Shown here in pieces: positions 1 through 7,371 of a stretch of DNA of 64,000 nucleotides (its first letter is position 1; each line of letters begins with the position of its first letter). Position numbers and translations under genes: made by a program. The notes under the pieces were generated by a model that searched no databases, had not been told where the DNA came from, and saw only the letters and a list, made by a program, of their open reading frames with translations. The DNA is from Planomonospora sp. ID67723 (GTDB lineage: Bacteria; Actinomycetota; Actinomycetes; Streptosporangiales; Streptosporangiaceae), in the NCBI RefSeq assembly GCF_015711605.1, contig NZ_JABTEZ010000004.1:620001-684000 (forward strand), written 5' to 3'.

Positions 1-2532
1 TACACCTACGACAAGCGCGGCAACCGCACCGGCGTCACCGACGCCCTGCAGCGCACCACCACCTACACCTACGACGCGGCCAACCGGCTGACCGCCATCA
101 CCCTGCCCTCGGGCGCCCGCACCAGCACCGCCTACGACGCGGCCGGACGCCCCACCTCAAGCACCGACGCGCGCGGCAAGACCACCACCTACACCTACGA
201 CGCGGCCGGACGGCTGGCCGCCAGCACCGACCCCAACAAGCGCACCACCACCCGCGCCTACGACCGCGACGGCCTGCTGACCGCCGTCACCGGACCGGAC
301 GGCAAGACCACCCGTTCCGACTACAACGCCGACGGCCAGCTGCTGGCCGTCACCGACGCCGACGGCGCCACCACCCGCTACAGCTACGATCCGGTCAGCG
401 GCAAGAAGACCAGCCGCACCCTGCCCGGCGGCGCCATCACCCGCTACAGCTACGACGCCGCCGGACGCGACCAGATCACCACCCAGTCCGACGGCAGCAC
501 CATCACCCGCACCTACACCCCCCGCGGGCAGCTGAAGCACATCGACTACAGCGACCCGGCCACCGCCGATGTCACCTTCACCTACGACGCGCTCGGCCGC
601 ATGACGACCATGACCGACGGCACCGGCACCACCCGCCACACCTACGACGCACTCGGCCGGCGCATCACCTCGGTCAACGGCGCCGGCGCCGAAGTCGGCT
701 ACCACTACAACGCCCTGGGCCAGCTGGAGGCGCTGACCTACCCCGGCGGCAAAACCGTCATCTACACCTACGACGCCGCCGGGCAGATGAGCGCCGCCAC
801 CGACTGGCAGCAGCGCACCACCCGTTTTGCCTGGACCGCCGACGGCCAGCAGCGCACCCGCACCACCCCCAACGACGTGGCCACCACCACCGACTACAAC
901 CAGGTCGGCCAACCGGTCGACATCACCATCACCCACGACCAAGCCGTACTGGGCCGCTACACCTACCGCTACGACGACGCCGCACAATTGAGCGGCGACG
1001 CCACCGGCGGGGACGCGCGCAGCTACACCTACAGCCCCACCGGCCAGCTGGAATCCGTCGCCACCACCACCGGCACCAGCAGCTTCGCCGACGGCTCCTA
1101 TGCCACCACCTCCGCCGGCCTGCTCACCGGCCTGCCGAACGGCGCCACGCTCAGCTACAACGACGCCCGCCAGCTGGCCCGCCTCACCGAGGCGGCCGGG
1201 GCGGTCACCGACTACACCTACGACCAGCGCGGCAACCGCGCCCGCGCCACCACCACCTCCAGCAGCGACCCGGCCGTCAGCAGCAGCGTCAGCTACCGCT
1301 ACACCAGCGCCAACCACCTGGCCGGCGCCACCACCGCCGAGGGCACCAGCGTCGACTACACCGCCGATGCCACCGGCCTGCGCCAAAGCCGCACCACCGC
1401 CACCGGCACCGAGACGTTCCTGTGGGCCACCACCGGCGCCATGCCGCTGCTGCTCGATGACGGCACCCACACCTACCTGTACGGCCCCGACCTGGCCCCC
1501 TACGCCCAAATCAACCGCGACGGCGGCATCGAGTACCTGCACGCCGACAACCTCGGCTCCACCCGCCTGATCACCACCACCGACGGCGCCGCCGCCGCCA
1601 CCATCACCTACGACCCCTACGGCAAGCGCACCGCCCACACCGGCACCGCCGACAGCCGCATCGGCTACACCGGCAACTGGACCGACCCGGCCACCGGCCT
1701 GGTCTACCTACGCGCCCGCGACTACGACCCGGCCACCGGCCAGTTCCTCACCATCGACCCCCTCATCGACGCCACCGGCCAACTGTATGCCTACGTCGGC
1801 AACAACCCCCTGCAGCTGACCGACCCCACCGGTCTGTGCGAAGACTGCAACTTGTTCGAAAAGCTCGTCCTGATGGGCCCGTCCACACAAGACCTCACCA
1901 CGGGCTTTACCGGAGATGCCCTGGGCTTCTTCAACGGCGCTATCGACGACGTCACCTTCGGGTTCACCGCCTACGCCCGCAAAAAGATCAACCCCGGCTA
2001 CGCCTGCACCACCACCGCCAACTCCTGGTATGACAAGGGCGGAGCCGCCAGCACCATCGCCGAGATGATCACCCCCGTCCGCGCAGGCGCCAGAGCCGTC
2101 GTATCGGTCGCCAGAAATGCCAGAGAGATCTGGAATAATATTAGGAATTGGAGTAAGAGGCTTGACTTCGCCGACGATACTGGCGCTATTAGGCTCGGCG
2201 GCGGAGGAAGTGCTCGAACAGCCCGGAATACAGTACCGGGCGGATTGAAAAATCTCGACCACGACGTCTATATGACAACGGATGACGCTCTGGACACGGC
2301 GATAGAATTCCTCGGGTCGGGGTATCGAGACATGGGGGGCGGACGCTTCCTCAGCAAGGACGGTCTGAGACAAGTGCGAATGACAGATGGTGACCTCGCA
2401 CATCGGCGACAGGATCCTCACATTAATTTCGAAATATACAATCAACCTATCGGCCCTGGGATGCGTGGCGGACCACCGCGAGAAAACTTTCATGTATATC
2501 TACCAGAGGAGTCAGGGTGGCATCTGCGATAG
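1..2532 (+). CDS. Rhs/YD-repeat polymorphic toxin, C-terminal part (5' end outside window)
   Basis: The reading frame is open from base 1, so only the last ~843 residues are present. Up to about base 1830 they are tandem YD repeats (YTYDAAGRL-like units about every 20 residues). These end in the conserved Rhs core signature: a YDPATGQF-like motif, then NNPLQLTDPTGL. In this family the core folds into a shell around a variable C-terminal toxin. Here the last ~230 residues have no YD repeats. They comprise a Gly/Ala-rich linker and a tip domain with the motifs PHINFE and FHVYL near the end. I cannot name the toxin fold with confidence; a nuclease is possible. GC content falls sharply from about 2100 on, typical of an exchanged tip cassette. 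The stop overlaps the next gene by 16 bases. Confidence 0.9.
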   Translation, partial: YTYDKRGNRTGVTDALQRTTTYTYDAANRLTAITLPSGARTSTAYDAAGRPTSSTDARGKTTTYTYDAAGRLAASTDPNKRTTTRAYDRDGLLTAVTGPDGKTTRSDYNADGQLLAVTDADGATTRYSYDPVSGKKTSRTLPGGAITRYSYDAAGRDQITTQSDGSTITRTYTPRGQLKHIDYSDPATADVTFTYDALGRMTTMTDGTGTTRHTYDALGRRITSVNGAGAEVGYHYNALGQLEALTYPGGKTVIYTYDAAGQMSAATDWQQRTTRFAWTADGQQRTRTTPNDVATTTDYNQVGQPVDITITHDQAVLGRYTYRYDDAAQLSGDATGGDARSYTYSPTGQLESVATTTGTSSFADGSYATTSAGLLTGLPNGATLSYNDARQLARLTEAAGAVTDYTYDQRGNRARATTTSSSDPAVSSSVSYRYTSANHLAGATTAEGTSVDYTADATGLRQSRTTATGTETFLWATTGAMPLLLDDGTHTYLYGPDLAPYAQINRDGGIEYLHADNLGSTRLITTTDGAAAATITYDPYGKRTAHTGTADSRIGYTGNWTDPATGLVYLRARDYDPATGQFLTIDPLIDATGQLYAYVGNNPLQLTDPTGLCEDCNLFEKLVLMGPSTQDLTTGFTGDALGFFNGAIDDVTFGFTAYARKKINPGYACTTTANSWYDKGGAASTIAEMITPVRAGARAVVSVARNAREIWNNIRNWSKRLDFADDTGAIRLGGGGSARTARNTVPGGLKNLDHDVYMTTDDALDTAIEFLGSGYRDMGGGRFLSKDGLRQVRMTDGDLAHRRQDPHINFEIYNQPIGPGMRGGPPRENFHVYLPEESGWHLR

Positions 2533-2834
2533 AACCTAGCCAGCAAGGATGGCCACGCAAAAAAGCTGTTACGGTGGAAGTCCAAGCCTACGACCCTAGG
2601 CGAGGCATCGGGAGTTGGAACGAGGATGATGCCACGCTTCGCGTGGAAGTCTGGCCAACTCCTGAGCAGACAGCCGTAATATCTGGAAACCCGGCTGGCC
2701 TGATATCTCTAGCACGACATCTTCTAGCGCTTGCCCAGAGTGAAGTTCCTGACGGAAATCACTTCGATTTCGATACCTATTCTGGGTGGCTAGCAGAAGA
2801 TTCAATAGCATTGCGAATAGAAGTCGAAAGATAG
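2517..2834 (+). CDS. Imm32-like immunity protein
   Basis: A 105-residue cytoplasmic protein that begins inside the end of the toxin gene, at a GTG preceded six bases upstream by AGAGGA. The overlap implies translational coupling, as is usual for toxin and immunity pairs. The C-terminal half has the Imm32 pattern: a GNPAGLISLARHLLALA helix, an acidic HFDFD segment, then a strand of the type SIALRIEV. By family knowledge it should bind and neutralise the tip toxin of the upstream Rhs protein. Its base composition matches the low-GC toxin tip, not the Rhs core, so tip and immunity gene were probably acquired together. The family call is by eye; that it is the immunity gene is well supported by position. 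Confidence 0.7.
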   Translation: MASAIEPSQQGWPRKKAVTVEVQAYDPRRGIGSWNEDDATLRVEVWPTPEQTAVISGNPAGLISLARHLLALAQSEVPDGNHFDFDTYSGWLAEDSIALRIEVER

Positions 2835-2841
2835 TAGCATA

Positions 2842-2881
2842 CGTCCGGCATGCGCCAGTCTTTTTAGATGCATGCCGGACG
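2842..2881 (+). terminator. Hairpin terminator of the toxin/immunity operon
   Basis: A perfect 12-bp inverted repeat (CGTCCGGCATGC at 2842-2853, its complement at 2870-2881) starts seven bases after the immunity stop codon. The 16-base loop contains TTTTT. It is best read as a transcription terminator. Confidence 0.65.
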
Positions 2882-3602
2882 GTATACTTATGGTGATAAC
2901 ACATAAGCGTCGTCATTAGCTCATGCTACTGAGTCAATCATAAGTTTTGTTACTTTCCGGTACTACATTCATAGATCTTGATTCGTTTGGCTCCGCCACG
3001 GGACGCGGTTAGTCCATCGTCGGTGCGTGACGTGCGCTCTGACCTGTGATCTCGTCGTGTCCTGGGACGCGGAACTGACCGTGCTGACCACGCGCATCGC
3101 CGGGGGCCGGGCGATGCGAGAGCATCCGCCTGGCCCCGGCAAAATCATGGCCGGAAAATTTTCATTCTGGGGATTTTTTGATAACCGATTCGCGCCGCCC
3201 ACAAGGTCGCTCGAATTCACCTGGATCGATATAGGGTTTTCAGAGCTGCCCGCCACAGGGCGTCATGTGCCGACGCTACGGCTACTCATGGCCGCAGACC
3301 TCGCGGAGTCAGTAGAACGAGAAGTGACATACGGAGACCGTCATCCGATACCAGACAGAACAACAATACTGTCTGGTATCTGAGTGAGCTCCCCTATTGC
3401 GTGACTTCTCGACCCTCCATCTCCCTTCACGGCGACTACCCAGCCTCCTGCCATACCGATCTGGATTCCTATGGCCACAGTCGGTAGCGCTCAAGCGAGC
3501 AGAGCCGATGAACCCATGGGCCCTGTGGAGCCGTGATCATCATTGGCCGCAGCGGCGTGCAGGCATGTCGGCAGAGAATGTGGCGCGGTCAGGAACGACA
3601 GG
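2882..3602. other. Non-coding or degenerate stretch with one doubtful ORF
   Basis: No recognisable gene. An ORF at 3027-3383 (+) would give 118 residues, but it has no clear ribosome binding site, matches no family I know and has unusual codon use; I do not call it. It overlaps a 12-bp inverted repeat at 3347-3380. The stretch is poorer in GC than the gene blocks around it and looks like decayed accessory DNA. Confidence 0.4.
3347..3380. repeat. Perfect 12-bp inverted repeat, 10-base loop
   Basis: GATACCAGACAG (3347-3358) and its exact complement CTGTCTGGTATC (3369-3380) flank an A-rich 10-base loop. No T tract follows. It could be an operator, a terminator of an older gene, or an end of a decayed mobile element; nothing nearby decides between these. 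Confidence 0.6.
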
Positions 3603-4240
3603 GTGGGGCTTTCGGGCGAGCAGCATGGCGAGCCGCTTGAGCCGGATGCCTCCAGCGTGCCGCCGCAGCAAATCGCCGCGGCGCAGGAGGGGGTGCGTGG
3701 TTGGGTGCGCCACACCATTGCGCAGGGTGTGAAGTGGGCGACCCCGCGGGCACTGCTGGCGAGTTTGGCTGCTGGCGCGCTGGCACCGCTGGCACTGGCT
3801 GAGCCGGGTCCAGCGGTGGTAGCAGCTTGGTTTGGTGTCGTCGGCTCGGTTGGAACCAACATCTTGTCTGATGCCATGGGTGCTTCGCTGTTTGCTGCAC
3901 GGGAGCGCACCCGCCTGGGCGCCTCGCATGCCGATGGGTCAATCACTGCTGGGGACGGCAGCGACGGTGCAGGCGCCGATGAGCAGATGGACGAGGCTCT
4001 ACGGCGGCTGGAGCAGGAGCTGGCAGCTCGCTTGCAGGAGGTCCTGCAGGCCGGTGATGCCCGCGCTGATGCCTTGGCTGAGACCCTCACCGTGGTCTTG
4101 GCGCAGGCCCAGACCACCCAGGTGGTGATCAGCGAGGCGATCGCCAGCGGCAATACTTGTTTGCTGGAGCAGATCGTGGCCGGTTTTGCCGAGCTCGGAC
4201 AGCAAAACGCCGTGCTGGCGCCGATGCTGCGGCCGCGTGT
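3603..4240 (+). pseudogene. N-terminal fragment of an nSTAND/NACHT-type ATPase
   Basis: Reads from GTG 3603 (AGGA eight bases upstream) for about 210 residues of convincing protein. There is a hydrophobic Ala/Gly-rich segment (PRALLASLAAGALAPLAL, then AAWFGVVGSVGTNILSDAM), followed by charged amphipathic helices suited to a coiled coil (ALRRLEQELAARLQEVLQ to IVAGFAELGQQNAVLAPML). This layout resembles the N-terminal region of large actinobacterial NACHT or NB-ARC ATPases with repeats. After about 4235 the frame runs on to 4472 as Arg/Pro-rich nonsense, and no P-loop is found, so the ATPase and sensor parts are missing. It is a truncated relic joined to an opposite-strand relic. Family assignment is from pattern memory only. 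Confidence 0.45.
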
Positions 4241-4640
4241 AGATCCGTCAGGACCGCGCGGCGCTTGTCGTCGCGTTCTCCCACGGTCAGCCGGGCCAGG
4301 TGCGCCCACCACGAGCCTCTGGCGTGGCGCCAGCCGCGTAGCAGCACCACCTGGCCGGCGTAGGCGACCATTGGCGGCAGCGTCAGCAGGGCTCCCGGGC
4401 GGTGGGGGAGCTGGTTGTAGGGCTGGCCGTCGAGTTCGGCCAGATCCGCATACGGCAGGCGCTGGTCGATGACGGCGGGCGCGGCGGTGATCGGCTCGCC
4501 TGGCAGGATCCAGCAGATGTGCGCCCACAGCTGGCCCTCACGGGGTTCGCGGCCCCGCGCAGGAACACCGGCCGCCTGCCATACAGCACCAGCGGCGGCA
4601 CCGGCAGCAACGCGGAGGCGGGCATGTGCCGACTCTACCG
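4230..4640 (-). pseudogene. Gene fragment on the opposite strand, unrecognised
   Basis: The minus strand here gives protein-like sequence (GQLWAHICWILPGEPITA, then VIDQRLPYADLAELDGQPYN, then LLRGWRHARGSWWAHLARL). Neither end is convincing, and a frame change near 4560 would join it to a better N-terminal part beginning near 4625. No family recognised. It abuts the truncated nSTAND-like piece tail to tail, so the junction near 4235 is probably a rearrangement scar. Confidence 0.35.
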
Positions 4641-4870
4641 TCTTATCGATCACATGTTCTATGTCGGATGCGTCAGAGCGGCCAATCGGCTCGATGGGGG
4701 TCACCGCGCTGCCGATGAGGGCGAGACTGCTGATCACGTACCCCTGCAAGGGGCCGGGCGTGGCGATCATCTGGTAGGTGGACAAGATCGCCTTGGCCGT
4801 CGGGGCGGAACCTCCCGGGCGCCACTCTCGTTGATCGTCCAGGCGCACCGCCTACGACGGGAGGCGCAGC

Positions 4871-5341
4871 ATGGAACAGACATGGCGCGTAAGTCTCGCG
4901 CTGAGGATCGTTGGAGTCGGCCTGTTTCTGGTGCTGCTCGGGGTGCTCGCCTTCGTCGTCATGATCATAATCTCTGGGTTCGAGGTGGCCCCGGTCGCCT
5001 CCGTGCTCGGCCTGGTGGGGCTCGTCCCGCTGATGAGAGCACTCCTTGTGAAATGCCTGCTGGACAGCATCCGTCCCTGGATACGGCTGAACGGTGAGGT
5101 CGTGATCATCCGCAACCCGCTGTCGACCCACCGGATCCCCCTCGCCCAGATCGCGTCGATCTCGGCGCACGACGACGGCATCACGATCGAGACGCACGCC
5201 GGGAGGGTCATCTCGGCCTGGGCGGTGCAGAAATCGAACCTGGCGACATGGCTGGGGTGGCACACGCGTGCCGATCGTGTCGCTGACCGGCTCCGGGAGG
5301 TCGTGATCGCCGCCCGCTCCCAGCAGGGGCACCTCTCATGA
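4871..5341 (+). CDS. Small membrane protein with a bacterial PH domain
   Basis: 156 residues starting at ATG 4871, with GGGAGGCGC just upstream as ribosome binding site. Two hydrophobic segments (about residues 10-36 and 39-62) form a membrane hairpin. The rest is a beta-rich domain of the bacterial PH type (strands such as GEVVIIRNPLSTHRIPLAQI, then DGITIETHAG) ending in a helix. Such proteins are common single genes in actinobacteria; their role is unknown, though the domain is usually cytoplasmic. It stands alone between degenerate stretches. Confidence is high that it is a gene, moderate for the domain. Confidence 0.7.
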   Translation: MEQTWRVSLALRIVGVGLFLVLLGVLAFVVMIIISGFEVAPVASVLGLVGLVPLMRALLVKCLLDSIRPWIRLNGEVVIIRNPLSTHRIPLAQIASISAHDDGITIETHAGRVISAWAVQKSNLATWLGWHTRADRVADRLREVVIAARSQQGHLS

Positions 5342-6036
5342 TCAGGTCAAACTTCGGCCACCTCGCCAGGCCGGCCTTGGAGAGCGTCATCGCCCTGATC
5401 GACGGCAGCGACAGGGTGAGGCCGTGTGCGCGGAGGCTCTCCCCGTAGCCAGCTCTGTCCTGAAACTCGCTCTAGTGCATGCCTGAGGCTTCACCGTGGA
5501 CTGGAAGATCACCGATGTGGACGAGGCTGCGATCACCAAACTCCCGAGAATCCCTGGCAGACGGCCGTCCGCCAGGACGGGAAGATCCACCCGCAGGCCC
5601 AGGTCGCTGAGATGACCGGAATCGATCGCGCGTTCTGTGTCGGGAGGGTCGGCGTGCGGCGGCTCTCCCGGAGCGCCAGGTGAGCATCTGCTCGTAACGC
5701 TTGGCGACCATCGGAGCCGCCTGCCCGGTGATGACCTGGCGCCATTCGTCGGAGCTGTGGGCGACGGCGCGCACGCCGCGCCGACCGGGAAAGGGCGGAA
5801 GCGAGCCGGGCCCTTTGCCGTCGACGGATCTTGATCACAGGCGGGAGAGGAGGCTCCCCTCGCGGACGGCTCGGCGCCCTCTTCTCCGGGAGGGGCGGTG
5901 GATCGGATCATCCCCAGGTCGCATCCCGGGTTCCGTCTGTGGAATGACCTCATACCCCAAAAGATCATCCCGATAGGCCATAAAAGCGGACAAGCCGCTC
6001 TTTAGGTTTGGACCACATCGGGGCCACGGGGGCGGT
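5342..6036. other. Gene-free stretch, probably decayed coding DNA
   Basis: Several overlapping frames are open on both strands, but none has a start, ribosome binding site and composition that agree. A short plus-strand stretch near 5490-5570 reads like protein (FTVDWKITDVDEAAITKLPR) and may be a relic. Nothing recognisable. Confidence 0.35.
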
Positions 6037-6954
6037 ATGAGGGGCGTGCGCAGCATACGCACGGTAATTGTGATCGCGGTGATCGCCGCTCTGGTGCTGC
6101 CGCTCGCGCTGCCGCTGGCCCAGACATACGAGCCGGGCGCGCTGTTGCAGGGTACGGCCGCGGCGGACAGCGGCAGGTCTTCCCTCCAGGTGGTTGCGCA
6201 TCCCGACGACGATCTGCTGTTCATGAGCCCTGACCTGCTGCGGGGGATCGCCCGGGGGAGGAACACCGTCACGGTCTACCTGACTGCGGGGGAGGCCGTG
6301 GCCGGGCTGGAGGATGACCGCAACCCTGTCGGCTACATCGAGGACCGGGAGCGGGGCGTGCGGGCGGCCTACGCCTGGGTCGCCGGTTTCCGTGACCACT
6401 GGCGGCGCGAGACGACGAGCCTGGGCGGGGTCCGGGTAGCCGTGGACACGCTCGTGGAGCGGCCCCAAATCAAGCTGGTCTTCGCCCGGCTGCCCGACGG
6501 GGGCGACCCCCGCGCGGACGGTGGCCGGAACGCGCTGACGCGGTTGTGGACGGACCGGTCCGGTGCGGCCTGCGTGCACGCCATCGCCTCCGGCCCCGCC
6601 TGCCTGAGCCGGGCGGACGTGCTGGGCATGCTGCGCGCCGCGATACGGACCTTCAGGCCCGCCGTGCTGCGCAGCCTGGACCCGGCTCCGCCCGCCGGGA
6701 GGCGGCCCGACCATCCCGACCATGTCGCCGCGGCCCGGTTCGCCGACGAGGCGGCGCCTGCGGACATCGAGGTGATCTCCTACTCCGGTTACCCGATCAC
6801 ATCGCTGCCGCCGAATCTCGACCTCGCCGAGCGCGAGGTCAAGCGGCGGGCCTTCGCCTTGTACCGGCGGCACGACTACCGGGTCGCCGGGCCCGGCTAC
6901 GATGCCTGGATCGGCCGGATGTACCGCAGTCCCGCGGGACGGGGGCCGGCGTGA
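6037..6954 (+). CDS. Secreted PIG-L/LmbE-family deacetylase
   Basis: 305 residues from ATG 6037. The N-terminus is a signal peptide or anchor (RTVIVIAVIAALVLPLALPLA), so the enzyme is exported. The family zinc-binding motif AHPDDD follows at about residues 54-59, with a second family motif HPDHVAAARF near residue 225. PIG-L family members remove acetyl groups from N-acetylglucosamine-type sugars; the mycothiol enzymes MshB and Mca and the glycopeptide deacetylases belong here. Being extracytoplasmic, this one more likely acts on a cell-wall or external glycan than on mycothiol. It is a single gene with a strong hairpin just downstream. Confidence 0.85.
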   Translation: MRGVRSIRTVIVIAVIAALVLPLALPLAQTYEPGALLQGTAAADSGRSSLQVVAHPDDDLLFMSPDLLRGIARGRNTVTVYLTAGEAVAGLEDDRNPVGYIEDRERGVRAAYAWVAGFRDHWRRETTSLGGVRVAVDTLVERPQIKLVFARLPDGGDPRADGGRNALTRLWTDRSGAACVHAIASGPACLSRADVLGMLRAAIRTFRPAVLRSLDPAPPAGRRPDHPDHVAAARFADEAAPADIEVISYSGYPITSLPPNLDLAEREVKRRAFALYRRHDYRVAGPGYDAWIGRMYRSPAGRGPA

Positions 6955-6980
6955 GAGGGCCGGGCGGGCCTCCGGCGGCA

Positions 6981-7031
6981 CGCGCCCGGACGGGCGCTGA
7001 CAGTCGTACAGCCCCGCCCCGTCCGGGCGCG
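6981..7031 (+). terminator. Hairpin terminator after the deacetylase gene
   Basis: A perfect 14-bp inverted repeat (CGCGCCCGGACGGG at 6981-6994, complement at 7018-7031) begins 26 bases after the stop of the deacetylase gene. There is no T run, as is common for actinobacterial terminators. Confidence 0.6.
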
Positions 7032-7371
7032 TACCGGTGCCGGAGCGGGGCCGTACGACGTCAGAAGGCCAGAACCGGCCGCGCTTCTGGGCCATCGCCT
7101 GCAGGCCGCCGCGCAGGGCCTGGTCGGCCGGGCGGGGTTGTCGGTGTAGCGGAACGTGAAGCGGCTGTGGGTGGGGGCAGACCGAGTACGCCGGAAAGGG
7201 CTAGCAGGGCCGGTCGCAGCTCTCACAAGCCTTGAGGGATGACGGTTCGCGTTCCGCGGCCGATGATGGGTCCTCATGGGGGAGGTTCAACGCGTCAGGC
7301 GCCGAGGTCGACTCCTCGCGAATGAACACGGCCAGCGCGGCGAAGACACGGAGGGCCTACAGCGCGCGGCA
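7032..7371. other. Gene-free stretch
   Basis: No supported gene. A minus-strand stretch at about 7070-7180 reads like protein (RFTFRYTDN in one frame, LQAMAQKRGRFW in another) and may be a decayed gene end. Otherwise I see nothing. Confidence 0.35.

Noticed and set aside
157-1638. A 493-residue Gly/Val/Ala-rich open frame on the minus strand under the Rhs repeats
   Set aside because: It is the mirror of the YD-repeat gene: a GC-rich repetitive plus-strand gene leaves the opposite frame open. No ribosome binding site or known motif.
1-1830. Regular short repeats that could be mistaken for a CRISPR or satellite array
   Set aside because: Periodicity comes from the YD protein repeats; units vary in sequence and there are no constant repeats separated by unique spacers.
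3027-3383. 118-residue plus-strand ORF
   Set aside because: No convincing ribosome binding site, no recognised domain, and odd composition; its end runs through an inverted repeat.
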